DNA of 64,000 nt from Pelomonas sp. Root1217 (GCF_001425705.1 NZ_LMDC01000030.1:124001-188000), one strand, 5' to 3'; counted from the first letter of the stretch, positions 17,924 to 29,908 are shown. The notes: generated from the sequence alone by a model not told the origin. Numbers and translations are program-made.

Positions 17924-18711
17924 GCGAGCATCTCTTTCAACATCTTTTCGATCAGCGGCGCCACATCGGCGCTGAGGGTGTCGTCATAGGCGCCGATCGG
18001 GTCGGCGGCCTCGTTCATGTAGCAACGCTGGCACATCTCCAGCTGAACCGCGTGCAAGCCCTGGCCGGGCTGGCCGTAGTGGCGGGTGATGTAGCCGCCC
18101 TTGAAGCGGCCGTTGACGACCTGGCTGAACTGTTGCTGGCTGGCCAGCAGCATGCCCAGGCGCTTAGTGATGGCCGGCGCGCAGGAAGCGCCATCGGCCG
18201 TGCCGAGGTTCAAGGCCGGCAACCGGCCCTCGAACAGCCAGGGCAGCTCGGAGCGGATGCTGTGGCCGTCAAAGAGCAAGGCATGGCCGTGTTCGGCGCG
18301 CAGGCGGGCCAGCTCCGCTGCCAGCGCCTCGTGATACGGCTGCCAATAGGCCTCGCGGCGCGCGGCGATCTCGATGGCATCCGGCTCGGCGCCGTCGACG
18401 TAGAGAGGGTCATCGGTGAAGAAGCGGGTCGGCACCAGGCCGGTGCCACCCGAAGCGCCGGGATAGAGAGGCTGGTCGTCCGGCGGCCGGTTCAGGTCGA
18501 TGACGTAGCGGCTGTAGCGGGGCACGATGAGGCTGGCGCCCAGCGCTGAAGCCAGCGGGCCGTAGAGGCGCTCCAGGTGCCAGTCGCTGTCCTCGCTGGC
18601 CACGGCGCGCGGCACAAGTCGCTCCCGCAGTTCGGCCGGGATCACCGTGCCGACATGCGGCAGGCTGATCAGCAGCGGCACGCGGCCCTGCTGCAGGCGA
18701 TAGACGCTCAT
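17911..18711 (-). CDS. hutG: N-formylglutamate deformylase HutG
   Basis: HutG hydrolyses N-formylglutamate to glutamate and formate, the last step of histidine degradation here. The 266-residue enzyme fits the N-formylglutamate amidohydrolase family: [13 protein letters not shown] near the start, [26 protein letters not shown], and the metal-binding stretch [18 protein letters not shown] followed by [11 protein letters not shown]. Its start overlaps the hutI stop (ATGA) and its end overlaps hutF, so the three are translationally linked. Confidence 0.95.
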   Translation of the reverse strand: MSVYRLQQGRVPLLISLPHVGTVIPAELRERLVPRAVASEDSDWHLERLYGPLASALGASLIVPRYSRYVIDLNRPPDDQPLYPGASGGTGLVPTRFFTDDPLYVDGAEPDAIEIAARREAYWQPYHEALAAELARLRAEHGHALLFDGHSIRSELPWLFEGRLPALNLGTADGASCAPAITKRLGMLLASQQQFSQVVNGRFKGGYITRHYGQPGQGLHAVQLEMCQRCYMNEAADPIGAYDDTLSADVAPLIEKMLKEMLAWQP

Positions 18712-19904
18712 GACCCTCCCTGATTTCCTTGGAAGACCCGTTCTTTCAGCGGGTTATGCCCAAAGCATGCTGCCAGCTCGCGGGGGTGCGCGCTATCCCA
18801 GACACAGAAGTCGGCCCGCTGGCCAGCCACGAGCTGACCGCGGTCGCTCAGGCCCAAGGCACGGGCGCCGTTGACGGTCAGGCCGCGCAACGCTTCCTCG
18901 GGCGTCAGCCGGAACAGCACGCAGGCCATGTTCAACATCAGCAGCGGCGACAGCGTCGGCGAGCTGCCGGGGTTGTGATCGGTGGCGATGGCAATAGGCA
19001 CGCCGGCCTCGCGCAGCGCGGCAACCGGCGGCAACTGGGTTTCGCGCAACGCATAGAAGGCGCCTGGCAGCAGCACAGCGACGGTGCCCGCCTCGGCCAT
19101 GGCTTGGATGCCGGCCGGGCTGAGGAATTCGAGGTGGTCGCAGCTCAGTGCGTGGTAGCGCGTCGCGAGCTGGGTGCCGCCCTGATCGCTGAGCTGCTCG
19201 GCGTGCAGCTTGACGGGCAGGTTCAGCCGCTTGGCCGCATCGAACACGCGCGCGACCTGCGCCGGGCTGAAGGCGATGTGCTCGCAGAAGGCATCGACCG
19301 CATCGACCAGCCCGGCCTCATACAGGTCGGGCAGCCACAGGCAGGCGGCGGCGATGTAGTCATCGGCATCGGCGAACTCGGGCGGCAGGGCGTGGGCGGC
19401 AAGATAGGTCGTGCGCACGTCAATGCCGAGGCCCTGGAGCTGGCGCGCGACGCGCAGCATGCGCGCCTCGGTGGCGGCGTCCAGCCCATAGCCGGACTTG
19501 ACCTCCAGCGTCGTGACACCCTCGCGGATGAGGGCCTGGGCGCGCTTGCGGGCCGTGGCCAGCAGCTCGGCCTCGCTTGCCGCGCGTGTGGCCGCCACGG
19601 TGGAGCGGATGCCGCCGCCGGCCTTGGCGATGTCGGCATAGCTTGCGCCATGCAGGCGCTGCTCGAACTCGTGGGCGCGGCTGCCGCCGTAGACGAGATG
19701 GGTGTGGCAGTCCACCAGCCCCGGCGTGACAAGGGCCCCCTGCAGCTCGATGATCTGCTCGGCCGCGGGAGCCTCGGCGCTCGGGCCGACCCAGCGCAGC
19801 AGGCCCTCCTCGACCAACAGGGCACCGTCATCGATCAAGCCCCAGCCGCGCTCACCTGCCAGCGTGGCGAGATGCCCCCCGCGCCAGAGCTGGCGACCTT
19901 TCAC
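18708..19904 (-). CDS. hutI: Imidazolonepropionase HutI
   Basis: HutI opens the ring of 4-imidazolone-5-propionate to give formiminoglutamate. The 398 residues carry the amidohydrolase metal motif [18 protein letters not shown], the Lys region [18 protein letters not shown] and the signature [14 protein letters not shown] chose the GTG at 19904, which overlaps the hutD stop as GTGA and has GGAG 7 bases upstream. A GTG at 19925 would overlap hutD by 25 bases. Length then matches the usual 400 or so residues. Confidence 0.94.
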   Translation of the reverse strand: MKGRQLWRGGHLATLAGERGWGLIDDGALLVEEGLLRWVGPSAEAPAAEQIIELQGALVTPGLVDCHTHLVYGGSRAHEFEQRLHGASYADIAKAGGGIRSTVAATRAASEAELLATARKRAQALIREGVTTLEVKSGYGLDAATEARMLRVARQLQGLGIDVRTTYLAAHALPPEFADADDYIAAACLWLPDLYEAGLVDAVDAFCEHIAFSPAQVARVFDAAKRLNLPVKLHAEQLSDQGGTQLATRYHALSCDHLEFLSPAGIQAMAEAGTVAVLLPGAFYALRETQLPPVAALREAGVPIAIATDHNPGSSPTLSPLLMLNMACVLFRLTPEEALRGLTVNGARALGLSDRGQLVAGQRADFCVWDSAHPRELAACFGHNPLKERVFQGNQGGS

Positions 19905-20437
19905 TCGCCGCTCCAGGTCAACCACCAGGCATTGCCCTCGCCCGTGAAAACGCAGCTCTGGGCCACCGGTTCCTCACACCAGGCCAGCGTCAGCGGTGCC
20001 ATTGGCATCGCCCGGTGGCCGTGCTCGAGCAGGCCGCCATTGACGGTGAACAGCCCGACCCATGGGGTTCTGGGCAGCAGCACATGGTGGGCCGACTCGA
20101 CCTCCAGGTTGCCGCGCCTTTCCATCACGTTGAAGACATCGGTCTCACCCTTGATGAGCTCGGCCTCGGGGGCGAGGCCACCGTCGAAACGCAGCGGCTC
20201 GTCGCCGATGCTCTGTGGCCAGTCGAACAGGCGCAGGCCCGCGCCGCCGATGACGGCCAGCCAGCGGTGCACGCCGGGGAAAGCCGAGAACGGCCCGTCA
20301 CGCTCGACCCGCGCGACGCTGACGCGAACCGCCCAGTCATGGGCGTGCGGCCAGGCGAGCAGCTCGCGCGTGGTGCCGCCCGTGTTTTTCCAGGCCTGCG
20401 GCTGCACATCGGCCGCGCTGACCCTGCTCCAACTCAT
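19901..20437 (-). CDS. hutD: HutD family protein
   Basis: The 178-residue product belongs to the HutD family, bicupin-fold proteins found in hut operons of proteobacteria. Studies in Pseudomonas suggest that HutD limits hut expression, perhaps by binding urocanate or formylglutamate; its exact biochemistry is not settled. Conserved parts are [34 protein letters not shown] and the C-terminal LAWCEEP. It lies 70 bases after hutC and overlaps hutI by GTGA. The 70-base gap before it contains only its ribosome site (AGGA). Confidence 0.9.
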   Translation of the reverse strand: MSWSRVSAADVQPQAWKNTGGTTRELLAWPHAHDWAVRVSVARVERDGPFSAFPGVHRWLAVIGGAGLRLFDWPQSIGDEPLRFDGGLAPEAELIKGETDVFNVMERRGNLEVESAHHVLLPRTPWVGLFTVNGGLLEHGHRAMPMAPLTLAWCEEPVAQSCVFTGEGNAWWLTWSGE

Positions 20438-20507
20438 GTTCTTTTCCTTGCGCTCAAGCCCGCCTCTCGGGAGCTGAGCATTTTCCGCAGCTCTGTGCGG
20501 CGCTGGC

Positions 20508-21227
20508 TCATGCCGCGAAGCTCCCTTGCAATTGGTAACGTGCTCCGGGGTGGGTCAGTTTCACGCTGGTTACGGCAACACCGCGGCTGTAAGTGATGCG
20601 TTTGACGACCAGGCACGGGGCGCGGCGGTTGATGCCGAGCAGCTTGGCTTCAACCTCGCCGGGCAGGGCCGCCTCGATCATGTAGCGCGCTTCGGACAGC
20701 GGGGCCACCTCAAGCAGGTAATGCGTCGGCGTGATGCGCGTGAAATCCTGTGCAAGATAGTCCGGCGCACTGGCCGGGTTGACGGCGCGCTCCTCGCACT
20801 GGATGGGCACGCCGTTTTCCAGATGCACGATGAGGCTGAGGAAGACGGGCGCACCACGCTTGAGGCCGAGCTCGGCCGCCTGCTGCGGCGTCGCCTTGCC
20901 CTTGAGCAGCGCATGCACGCGCGCTTCATGCATGCCGCCCCGCTCGAGGATCTCCTCGTGCACGTCACGCACGTTCAGCGTCGACGAGATGCGATGCAGC
21001 TGGGCAACGAAGCTGCCCACGCCTTGGACGCGCTCGATCAGCCCTTCCTGCACCAACTCGCGCAACGCCCGGTTCACCGTCATGCGGCTGACTTCGAACT
21101 GGGCGACAAGAGCACCTTCGCTGGGCAGCAGATCGCCTGCCACCCAGTGGCTGCTGGCGATGCCTTCACGCAGATGGTTCTTGACCTTGAGGTACTGGGG
21201 TTCGGGGCTGGCCGGGCTTCTGGACAT
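20508..21227 (-). CDS. hutC: Histidine utilisation repressor HutC
   Basis: HutC is a GntR-family repressor of hut genes that is released from DNA by urocanate. The 239-residue protein has an N-terminal winged helix (YLKVKNHLREGIASSHWVAG, LPSEGALVAQFEVSRMTVNR) and a C-terminal UTRA effector domain with the HutC-typical PIQCEERAVNPASAPDYLAQ segment. I prefer the ATG at 21227, because AGGA lies 8 or 9 bases upstream. ATG 21236 and ATG 21263 are in frame, but the latter would lie inside the operator. The gene heads hutC-D-I-G-F and is divergent from hutU-H, across a palindrome it should bind. Confidence 0.95.
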   Translation of the reverse strand: MSRSPASPEPQYLKVKNHLREGIASSHWVAGDLLPSEGALVAQFEVSRMTVNRALRELVQEGLIERVQGVGSFVAQLHRISSTLNVRDVHEEILERGGMHEARVHALLKGKATPQQAAELGLKRGAPVFLSLIVHLENGVPIQCEERAVNPASAPDYLAQDFTRITPTHYLLEVAPLSEARYMIEAALPGEVEAKLLGINRRAPCLVVKRITYSRGVAVTSVKLTHPGARYQLQGSFAA

Positions 21228-21237
21228 GGCTGCCATC

Positions 21238-21267
21238 CTAGTTGACTTGACTTGTATAGACAACTAG
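21238..21267. promoter_or_regulatory. HutC-type operator and divergent hut promoter
   Basis: An outer inverted repeat CTAGTTG (21238-21244) / CAACTAG (21261-21267) encloses an inner near-palindrome TTGTATAGACAA (21252-21263) with TTGT/ACAA arms. The inner site resembles the CTTGTATA-type motif known for HutC in Pseudomonas. A possible hutU promoter is TTGACT (21242-21247), 17 bases, then TAGAGT (21265-21270), which would place the operator between the two boxes. The site lies in the 67-base gap between hutC and hutU, so one bound repressor could shut both arms. Confidence 0.75.
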
Positions 21268-21294
21268 AGTTCGCGGCACTTTCAGGAGTACCCG

Positions 21295-22971
<1,677 letters not shown>

Positions 22972-22979
22972 AGTCTTCT

Positions 22980-24485
22980 ATGAAACTCATCCCCGGACAA
23001 CTGACGCTCGACCAACTCGCCGACATCGCCGCCGGCCGCGCCGCGCTGCAACTCGACGACTGGAGCGCTGTCGACAAGAGCGCCGCCCTCGTCGCCGCTG
23101 CCGCCGCGGGCGATGCGCCCGTCTATGGCGTCAACACCGGCTTCGGCAAGCTGGCGAGCACGCGCATCGCCAAGGACCAGCTAGCAGCGCTGCAGCTCAA
23201 CCTGATCCGCAGCCATGCGGTGGGCGTCGGCGCGCCGATGTCGCCCGAGGTCGTGCGCTTGATGCTAGCCACCAAGGCGGGCAGCCTGGCGCGGGGCTTC
23301 TCCGGCGTGCGCCGCGAGGTCGTGCAATCGCTGCTGGATGCGCTCAGCGCCGGCTTCATTCCCTACGTGCCCTGCCAGGGCTCGGTCGGCGCCAGTGGCG
23401 ACCTGGCGCCGCTGGCTCACCTCACACTTGCGCTGATGGGCGAAGGCGAGGCGCTGGTGGCCGGCAAGCGCATTCCGGCGCGCGATGAGTTGGCGCGCCT
23501 GGAGTTGCAGCCGCTGACACTGGCCGCCAAGGAGGGCCTGGCCCTCATTAACGGCACCCAGGCCAGCACTGCTCTGGCGCTGCACGCCCTGCTGCGCTTC
23601 GAGGACCTGTTCGCCACGGCACTGGCCAGCGGTGCGATGACGCTGGATGCCGCGCGCGGCAGCGACGGGCCGTTTGACGCCCGGATTCATGAGGTGCGCG
23701 GCCAACCCGGACAGATCGAGGTGGCGGGCGTCTATCGCCAGCTGCTCGCCGGCAGTGCCATCCGCGCCAGCCACCGTGAGGGCGACGAACGCGTGCAAGA
23801 CCCTTACTGCCTGCGCTGCCAGCCCCAGGTCATGGGTGCCTGCCTGGACCAGGCGCGCCACGCCGCCCAGGTGCTGGTGCGAGAAGCCAACGCCGTGACC
23901 GACAACCCGCTGGTGTTCGACGACACGATGATCAGCGGCGGCAACTTCCACGCCGAGCCGGTGGCCTTCGCAGCCGACAACCTGGCCCTGGCCATTGCCG
24001 AGGTCGGCGCCATCGCCGAGCGCCGCATCGCCATGCTGATCGACCCGGCCATCTCGCGCCTGCCGCCCTTCCTGACGGCGGACGCCGGCCTGCACAGCGG
24101 TTTCATGATCGCCCACGTGACGGCCGCGGCCCTTGCCAGCGAGAACAAGAGCCTGGCCCACCCAGCCAGCGTCGACAGCCTGCCAACAAGCGCCAACCAG
24201 GAGGATCACGTGTCGATGGCCACCTTCGCCGCGCGCCGCCTGCACGCCATGATCGACAACACGGCCCACATCGTCGCCATCGAGCTGCTGGCCGCGGCCC
24301 AGGGTATCGACTTCCTGCGCCCGCTCACCAGCTCGGGATCCGTGGAGGCCCTGCACATGCGGCTGCGCGCCGATTGCGCCAGCAGTCCGGCCGACCACTA
24401 TCTCGCGCCCGATATCGAGCGTGCGGCTGCACTGGTGCAGGCCGGAGCACTCAGGGCCGAGCACGCGCCGCGTTTCGCTCAGTAG
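22980..24485 (+). CDS. hutH: Histidine ammonia-lyase HutH
   Basis: HutH removes ammonia from L-histidine to give urocanate, the entry step and the source of the inducer. The 501 residues contain the Ala-Ser-Gly triad at 138-140 ([12 protein letters not shown]), which cyclises to the MIO electrophile. Other family marks are [28 protein letters not shown] and the [10 protein letters not shown] segment near residue 400. The gene starts 8 bases after hutU. Its last bases overlap the convergent clsB gene by 7. Confidence 0.97.
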   Translation: MKLIPGQLTLDQLADIAAGRAALQLDDWSAVDKSAALVAAAAAGDAPVYGVNTGFGKLASTRIAKDQLAALQLNLIRSHAVGVGAPMSPEVVRLMLATKAGSLARGFSGVRREVVQSLLDALSAGFIPYVPCQGSVGASGDLAPLAHLTLALMGEGEALVAGKRIPARDELARLELQPLTLAAKEGLALINGTQASTALALHALLRFEDLFATALASGAMTLDAARGSDGPFDARIHEVRGQPGQIEVAGVYRQLLAGSAIRASHREGDERVQDPYCLRCQPQVMGACLDQARHAAQVLVREANAVTDNPLVFDDTMISGGNFHAEPVAFAADNLALAIAEVGAIAERRIAMLIDPAISRLPPFLTADAGLHSGFMIAHVTAAALASENKSLAHPASVDSLPTSANQEDHVSMATFAARRLHAMIDNTAHIVAIELLAAAQGIDFLRPLTSSGSVEALHMRLRADCASSPADHYLAPDIERAAALVQAGALRAEHAPRFAQ

Positions 24486-25741
24486 CGCCCTGCCGCGCCT
24501 GCCACGCGCAAGAAGACATAGGCGAACCACACGACGACGGCCTTGTGCAGCAAGGCGCGCAGGCCGGTGCCGGCACGCTCGCCGACGCGCTGCGACACGG
24601 CGATGGCCGCCTCTATCTCCTGGTAGAGCCGCGTCGCGAAACCGGCGTCCTGCACGACGATGTTGGCCTCCAGGTTGACCAGCAGTGACAGCGGGTCGAT
24701 GTTGGAGCTCCCCACCGTGGCCCATTGGCCGTCGACGACGGCGACCTTGGCATGCAGGAAGGCCGGCGTGTACTCGTAGATCTCGACGCCGTGGCCGAGC
24801 AGGTCCGCATACAACGCTTCAGCAGCCCAACCCGCGATCCAGTAATCCAGCTTGCCTTGCAGCAGCAGGCGCACGCGCACGCCGCGGTCGGCGGCGCGGC
24901 GCAGGGCATCGCGAATGCGTTGACCGGGATAGAAATAAGGGCAGACCACGTCGACGCTCTCGCGGGCGTCGTTGATGGCATCGGCGTAGGCATGCTCGAT
25001 GGTGCGGCGCCGGCGCAGGTTGTCGCGCAGCACGAAGGCAGCGCGGACCGGTTGCAGCTGCGACACCGGCTCCCCCAGTCGCTGCGGCCCGCGCCAGAGC
25101 TGGGTCACCCAGACGCCGAAGCGGCGACGCAGAGGCACGTAATCGATGAGCGCGTCGTCGAACTCCCGCCCCAGCCAGGCGCGCGACCAGATCGAGCGCA
25201 CGCACTGCGCGACCAGATCGACCAGGCCGCCGCTCACCTGCACGGCAAAGTCGAGTCGCGGCAACTCGCAGACGCCATGGTGGATGTCGAAGCAATCGCC
25301 GATGACGTTGATGCCGCCAACGAAGGCGACGTCGCCATCGACGACACAGAGCTTCTGGTGCAGGCGGCGCAGCTGGCCGGGCTGCAACCAGCGCCACCAG
25401 CGGTCCATGGGCCGGAACACCGCCAGCGCCACGCCGCTGCCGGCAAAACGTTCGCGCAGCGCCCGGATGCTGCCGTTGCTGCCGAAGCCATCGACGACCA
25501 GACGCACCCGCACGCCGCGCCGGTCCGCCGCGATCAGGGCGTCGGCCAGGGCCAGCGAAGTCTCGTCATTGTGAAAGATGTAGGTGGCCAGCCAGACCTC
25601 GCGACTCGCGCGGTGGATGGCTTCATGCATGCGGGGGAAGAGCTGCTCGCCGCCGCGCAACAGCTCGACCTCATTGCCGCCAACGAAGCCGGGGTCGGCG
25701 GCTTGGTGGCGCCGGCGCCGTTTCGACCCCAGCCGTCTCAT
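24479..25741 (-). CDS. clsB: Cardiolipin synthase ClsB (phospholipase D family)
   Basis: ClsB is a phospholipase-D-type transferase that makes cardiolipin from phosphatidylglycerol at the inner membrane. The 420-residue protein has two HKD motifs: [20 protein letters not shown] in the first half and [19 protein letters not shown] in the second. It starts with the family-typical [23 protein letters not shown] 25741 overlaps the stop of the upstream phosphodiesterase gene (ATGA). The pairing of clsB with an EEP protein gene is also seen in E. coli (ybhP-clsB). The C-terminus has a hydrophobic segment, [14 protein letters not shown]. Confidence 0.92.
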   Translation of the reverse strand: MRRLGSKRRRRHQAADPGFVGGNEVELLRGGEQLFPRMHEAIHRASREVWLATYIFHNDETSLALADALIAADRRGVRVRLVVDGFGSNGSIRALRERFAGSGVALAVFRPMDRWWRWLQPGQLRRLHQKLCVVDGDVAFVGGINVIGDCFDIHHGVCELPRLDFAVQVSGGLVDLVAQCVRSIWSRAWLGREFDDALIDYVPLRRRFGVWVTQLWRGPQRLGEPVSQLQPVRAAFVLRDNLRRRRTIEHAYADAINDARESVDVVCPYFYPGQRIRDALRRAADRGVRVRLLLQGKLDYWIAGWAAEALYADLLGHGVEIYEYTPAFLHAKVAVVDGQWATVGSSNIDPLSLLVNLEANIVVQDAGFATRLYQEIEAAIAVSQRVGERAGTGLRALLHKAVVVWFAYVFLRVAGAAGRY

Positions 25742-26529
25742 TCCAAGGCCAGTTCGACGATCAGGGGCAGATGGTCGGACATGCGCGCCCAGCTCGGGCC
25801 GCGCGGCACTTGCACACCGGTGCAGCGCAGGCCGCGCATGTAGACGCGGTCCAGCGCGAATACGGGCAGCCGCGACGGGAAGGTGGCCGCCCGTGCGCGC
25901 CCGTGAGGCGCCGTGGCCCGGCGCAGGCCATGCGCCCGCATGGGCGTGTCCAGGCGCTCGCCCCAGTCGTTGTAGTCGCCTGCAACAAGGAAGGGCGCGC
26001 CCTCGGGCACGTTGTCGCGCACAAAGGCGGCGAGGCGGTCGACCTGACGCATGCGGCTGGAGTGAATCAACCCGAAATGCGCGACGACGACGTGCACGAC
26101 CGTGCCATGCCAATGCACCGGCACATGCAGCAGGCCTCGTTGCTCCAGGGAGTGGTCTGACACGTCGTGGTGGCCGATGTCGCCCATGGGCCAGCGCGAC
26201 AGCAGCGCGTTGCCATGCTCGCCGAACTTGGTCGTTGCATTGGTGCGGTAGGCCACCTCGTAGCCTTCAGGGGCGAGGAACTCGGCCTGGCCCTTCTCGG
26301 GCCAACCGAACCAGGTACGGTCGAAGTAAGCGGCCTCGCGGTGGTGGAAAAGGCGCACCTCCTGAAGGCAGACGAGGTCGGCGTCCATGGCCTCGACGCC
26401 CATCTGCAGGTTGTGGATCTCCAGGCGTTTGGCCGGCCCGAGGCCGCGCACGCCCTTGTGGATGTTGTAGGTGGCCACGCGCAGCACTTCGCCGGGCGGG
26501 TGTGGGGTGGGGCGGGCAACGGATCTCAT
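25738..26529 (-). CDS. Endonuclease/exonuclease/phosphatase family protein (YbhP-like)
   Basis: The 263-residue protein has the EEP phosphodiesterase fold used by exonuclease III, DNase I and lipid phosphatases. Motifs in order: VATYNIHKG, LVCLQEVRLF with the metal-binding Glu, VVAHFGLIHSSR, AGDYNDWGERLD and the final SDHLPLIVEL with the catalytic Asp-His. No signal peptide is visible. It is joined to clsB by an ATGA overlap, as ybhP is next to clsB in E. coli, so a lipid-related substrate is more likely than DNA, though this is inference. Confidence 0.88.
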   Translation of the reverse strand: MRSVARPTPHPPGEVLRVATYNIHKGVRGLGPAKRLEIHNLQMGVEAMDADLVCLQEVRLFHHREAAYFDRTWFGWPEKGQAEFLAPEGYEVAYRTNATTKFGEHGNALLSRWPMGDIGHHDVSDHSLEQRGLLHVPVHWHGTVVHVVVAHFGLIHSSRMRQVDRLAAFVRDNVPEGAPFLVAGDYNDWGERLDTPMRAHGLRRATAPHGRARAATFPSRLPVFALDRVYMRGLRCTGVQVPRGPSWARMSDHLPLIVELALE

Positions 26530-26543
26530 GGCATCTCAGCGGC

Positions 26544-26612
26544 GTGCGGCCGCCCGAAGCCGATGAGCGCCCCCTCGGGGGGCAGCGAACGGAGTGAGCG
26601 TAGGGGCTTCAT
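26544..26612 (-). repeat. Dispersed GC-rich repeat of Burkholderiales with C5/G6 hairpin
   Basis: Read on the minus strand, the element runs from ATGAAGCCCCTACGCTCACT through CGCTGCCCCCCGAGGGGGCG to a GC-rich end. I recognise this from memory as a short repeat seen many times in Burkholderiales genomes such as Rubrivivax, Leptothrix and Acidovorax relatives. It contains a strong hairpin (GCCCCC TC GGGGGGC on the plus strand, 26569-26583). It fills the gap between nudB and the EEP gene, and its first bases overlap the nudB stop. It may act as a terminator or RNA stabiliser. Only one copy is in this window. Confidence 0.6.
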
Positions 26613-27079
26613 AAGATTGCAGCGCTGAAGCGGGGCAGCTGCAGCACCGCTTCGGCGTTTGACGGTGAGAAGCAGCGGTCGGCGGCCTCATGCCAGGGCA
26701 GCCAAACCCACGATAGATGCTCGCGCGGCGCCAACCGTGGCGTCAACTTCTCGGGCAGTTGTAGGCCGAAGACGTGTTCGGTGTTGCGTGTGACACCAGG
26801 AGCGTAGCGATGCCGCCAGTGCGGGTAAATCTCGTAAACATTGGCGAGATGCCAATCACGCAACTCGCCGCCCACGGCGGCGATGTCGAACCCCGTTTCC
26901 TCCAGCACCTCGCGGCGGGCGGTCTCCGCAGGCGTCTCGCCAGGGGTGTCCTTGGAGCCCGTGACGCTCTGCCAGAAGCCAGGATGGTCAGCTCGCTCGA
27001 TCAGCAGGACTTGCAGATCAGGCGTGTGGATGACAACAAGGACGGACTCGGGGATCTTGAAAGGCTTGGCCGGGGGCAT
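26609..27079 (-). CDS. nudB: Dihydroneopterin triphosphate diphosphatase NudB (Nudix)
   Basis: NudB removes pyrophosphate from dihydroneopterin triphosphate in folate synthesis. The 156 residues hold an intact Nudix box, GETPAETARREVLEETGF, preceded by FWQSVTGSKD. Flanking family features are PESVLVVIHTPDLQVLLIER near the start and EHLSWVWLPWHEAADRCFSP near the end. The gene is near aspS, as in many gamma- and betaproteobacteria, where nudB follows the aspS group. The ATG at 27079 gives the usual family start MPPAKPFKIPE. Confidence 0.92.
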   Translation of the reverse strand: MPPAKPFKIPESVLVVIHTPDLQVLLIERADHPGFWQSVTGSKDTPGETPAETARREVLEETGFDIAAVGGELRDWHLANVYEIYPHWRHRYAPGVTRNTEHVFGLQLPEKLTPRLAPREHLSWVWLPWHEAADRCFSPSNAEAVLQLPRFSAAIL

Positions 27080-27113
27080 GCGGCCAGCATAGCGCCGGCC
27101 GGCCCATGAAGAA

Positions 27114-27908
27114 TCAGGTCTTCTTGCGCCGCGCCACCTCCGGCGGGAGCTCCTTGGCTTGCAACTCGCGCACCTGGGCAACGAGCTGGTTGTGGGCGTC
27201 CAGGAAGGCCGCAGCGATGACCTTGCCTTCGTTGGAATTGCTCCAACCGGCTCCCGTGGCGCCACCGAGCTTGCCCACCATTGCGCCGCCCATGCCGAGG
27301 TCGGTCACCTCGACCGAACCGGTGGACGCGGCGACCTGCTCGGTGGTCTCGTTATCGGTCAGCAACAGCGCGGCCTGGGCTTGCTTGAGCTTGACCTGCT
27401 CGGCCGCGCCGACGAGCTTATTCAGATAAGGAATGGCCTGCAGGATGCCGCCGATCTGGCGGCCGGCGTCCTGCTCGCTGAAGGTCAGGCTGGGCGTCAG
27501 GCTGTACTGGGCCTCGTAGCCCTTGCCCTTGCTCACCGTGTTGCCTTGCTGACGCAGGATGCCGGCTTCCTTGAGCTCTTGCTCGCGCACGGTCGCCTTG
27601 AGGCCGGCGGCGCGGTCGACGACGCGGAAGCAACCGCTCTGCTGCGCCAGCAGGCGCACCAGCGGCACGGGGCTGGACGGCAGCTGGTAGCTGCTGGAGT
27701 AGGCATAGCCGTTGGGGTTCTCGACCAGAGCCAGCGTCGCCACCGGCGCATCGCATTTCACCAGCTCGCGGCTGGCCTTGTGTGCGCCGGCCGGCCCGGC
27801 CGAGCCGCTGATGACCGAGCCTCCATCGCCCAGCGTGGTGGACGATTTGCCGCAGCCGACGAGCAGCAGAGCGACAACGGGAAGCGCAAGCAGGGGACGG
27901 ATTTTCAT
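27114..27908 (-). CDS. CsgG/HfaB-like lipoprotein
   Basis: The 264-residue product is a lipoprotein (LLALPVVALLLVGCGKSS, Cys near residue 19). Its mature part resembles the CsgG/HfaB family of outer-membrane assembly proteins: LVRLLAQQSGCFRVVDRAAG, then SLTPSLTFSEQDAG, then AALLLTDNETTEQVAASTGS, and near the end NEGKVIAAAFLDAHNQLVAQV. CsgG itself forms the curli secretion pore, but no curli genes are near, so it may serve another exported protein. It sits between nudB and aspS. Genus-typical copies exist as stand-alone genes in Burkholderiales. The family call is from pattern recognition. Confidence 0.72.
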   Translation of the reverse strand: MKIRPLLALPVVALLLVGCGKSSTTLGDGGSVISGSAGPAGAHKASRELVKCDAPVATLALVENPNGYAYSSSYQLPSSPVPLVRLLAQQSGCFRVVDRAAGLKATVREQELKEAGILRQQGNTVSKGKGYEAQYSLTPSLTFSEQDAGRQIGGILQAIPYLNKLVGAAEQVKLKQAQAALLLTDNETTEQVAASTGSVEVTDLGMGGAMVGKLGGATGAGWSNSNEGKVIAAAFLDAHNQLVAQVRELQAKELPPEVARRKKT

Positions 27909-28006
27909 CGGCGGGAGTCTGCCTTGCCCCTTAAGCCGACCCGTCCCAGGAAAGCGGGACGACCGAGCGCCCTCCCCCGGGCCTGCGGGGGGCCTGACAG
28001 AAGAAA

Positions 28007-28028
28007 GCCTCGCGACTGCGAGGCTTTT
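28007..28028 (-). terminator. Rho-independent terminator after aspS
   Basis: GCCTCGC and GCGAGGC form a perfect 7-base stem with a 4-base loop (28007-28024). On the minus strand it is followed by TTTCTT, just past the aspS stop at 28049. The plus strand also ends in TTTT, so it could work both ways. Confidence 0.8.
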
Positions 28029-28048
28029 CGTGCCGAAGCCTTGCGGGC

Positions 28049-29842
28049 TTACTGCACTGCAGCCGCCGAGTTGCGCAGGCGGATGTGCAGCTCGCGCAGC
28101 TGCTTCTCGTCGACCAGCGACGGCGCGCCGGTCAGCAGGCACTGGGCGCGCTGGGTCTTGGGGAAGGCAATCACGTCGCGGATGGACTCGGCCTTGGTCA
28201 TCATCGTGACGATGCGGTCCAGCCCGAAGGCCAGGCCACCGTGCGGGGGCGCGCCGTACTGCAGCGCGTCCAGCAGGAAGCCGAACTTGATGCGCTGGTC
28301 TTCCGCGCTGATGTTCAGCGCCTCGAAGACCTTGGCTTGCACCTCGGCGCGATGGATACGCACCGAGCCGCCACCCAGTTCCCAGCCGTTGAGGACCATG
28401 TCGTAGGCCTTGGCAATGCACTTGCCCGGGTCCGACGTCATCAGGTCCTCGTGACCGTCCTTGGGTGCCGTGAACGGGTGGTGAACGGCCGCCCAGCGGT
28501 TGTTCTCCTCGTCGTGCTCGAACATCGGGAAGTCGACCACCCACAGCGGCGCCCAGACGTCGTTGAACAGGCCGTTGGCCTTGCCGAACTCGCTGTGGCC
28601 GACCTTCAGGCGCAGCGCGCCGATGGCGTCGTTGACGACCTTGGCCTTGTCCGCACCGAAGAACAGCAGGTCGCCGTCCTGGGCGCCGGTGCGCTTGAGG
28701 ATCTCGGCGACGGCTTCATCGTGCAGGTTCTTGACGATGGGGGACTGCAGGCCCTCGCGGCCCTTGGCAACCTCGTTGACCTTGACCCAGGCCAGGCCCT
28801 TGGCGCCGTAGATCTTGACGAACTCGGTGTAGGCGTCGATCTCGCCGCGGCTCATGGACGCGCCCTTGGGCACGCGCAGTGCGACGACACGGCCGCCCGG
28901 CGTCGTGGCCGGGCCGCTGAAGACCTTGAAGTCCACCGTCGTCATCGCGTCGGTCAGCTCGGTGAACTCGAGCTTGACGCGCAGGTCGGGCTTGTCGGAG
29001 CCGAAGCGGTGCATGGCTTCGGCGTACTTCATGACCGGGTAGTCGCCCAGCTCGACGTTGAGCGCCTTGCGGAAGACGTGGCGGATCATGCCCTCGAACA
29101 TCGAGCGAATCTCTTCCTCGGTCAGGAAGCTGGTCTCGATATCGATCTGCGTGAACTCGGGCTGGCGGTCGGCGCGCAGGTCCTCGTCACGGAAGCACTT
29201 GGTGATCTGGTAGTAGCGATCGAAACCCGACACCATCAGCAGCTGCTTGAACAGCTGCGGCGACTGCGGCAGCGCGAAGAAGTGGCCGTCATGCACGCGG
29301 CTGGGCACGAGGTAGTCGCGGGCGCCTTCAGGCGTGCTCTTGGTCAGCATCGGCGTCTCGATGTCGACGAAGCCGTGCTCGTCCAGGAACTTGCGGACTT
29401 CCATCGCGACGCGGTAGCGCAGCATCAGGTTGTTCTGCATGTAGGGGCGGCGCAGGTCCAGCACGCGGTGCGTGAGGCGGGTCGTCTCGCTGAGGTTGTC
29501 CTCGTCGATCTGGAAGGGGATGGGCACTGACGGGTTCAGCACCTCGATCTCGTGGCACAGCACCTCGATCTTGCCGGACACGAGGTTGGCGTTCTCGGTG
29601 CCTGCCGGGCGCGCGCGCACCTTGCCGACGATCTTCAGGCAGTACTCGCTGCGGACGTCTTCGGCGATCTTGAAGCTGTCGGCGCGGTCGGGGTCGCAGA
29701 CGATCTGGACCAGGCCTTCGCGGTCACGCAGGTCGATGAAGATGACGCCGCCGTGGTCGCGGCGGCGATGGGCCCAGCCCATCAGGGTCACGGTCTGGTC
29801 GAGCAGCTTTTCGCTGACTTGGCCGGCATAGCAGGTACGCAT
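28049..29842 (-). CDS. aspS: Aspartyl-tRNA synthetase AspS
   Basis: This class II synthetase charges tRNA-Asp (and often tRNA-Asn in betaproteobacteria) with aspartate. The 597-residue length is normal for the bacterial type. It has an N-terminal OB-fold ([20 protein letters not shown]), motif 2 ([18 protein letters not shown]), the GAD insertion domain, and motif 3 in [17 protein letters not shown] lies 7 bases before the ATG. It follows DUF502 and fmdB, a conserved betaproteobacterial order, and ends at the hairpin at 28007-28028. Confidence 0.98.
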   Translation of the reverse strand: MRTCYAGQVSEKLLDQTVTLMGWAHRRRDHGGVIFIDLRDREGLVQIVCDPDRADSFKIAEDVRSEYCLKIVGKVRARPAGTENANLVSGKIEVLCHEIEVLNPSVPIPFQIDEDNLSETTRLTHRVLDLRRPYMQNNLMLRYRVAMEVRKFLDEHGFVDIETPMLTKSTPEGARDYLVPSRVHDGHFFALPQSPQLFKQLLMVSGFDRYYQITKCFRDEDLRADRQPEFTQIDIETSFLTEEEIRSMFEGMIRHVFRKALNVELGDYPVMKYAEAMHRFGSDKPDLRVKLEFTELTDAMTTVDFKVFSGPATTPGGRVVALRVPKGASMSRGEIDAYTEFVKIYGAKGLAWVKVNEVAKGREGLQSPIVKNLHDEAVAEILKRTGAQDGDLLFFGADKAKVVNDAIGALRLKVGHSEFGKANGLFNDVWAPLWVVDFPMFEHDEENNRWAAVHHPFTAPKDGHEDLMTSDPGKCIAKAYDMVLNGWELGGGSVRIHRAEVQAKVFEALNISAEDQRIKFGFLLDALQYGAPPHGGLAFGLDRIVTMMTKAESIRDVIAFPKTQRAQCLLTGAPSLVDEKQLRELHIRLRNSAAAVQ

Positions 29843-29908
29843 GGGGTTCTCCGAATTCTTTTCAGGGGATGTTCTTGGGGCGCTGGCGAGCTCGCTCGGC
29901 TCTCAGGA

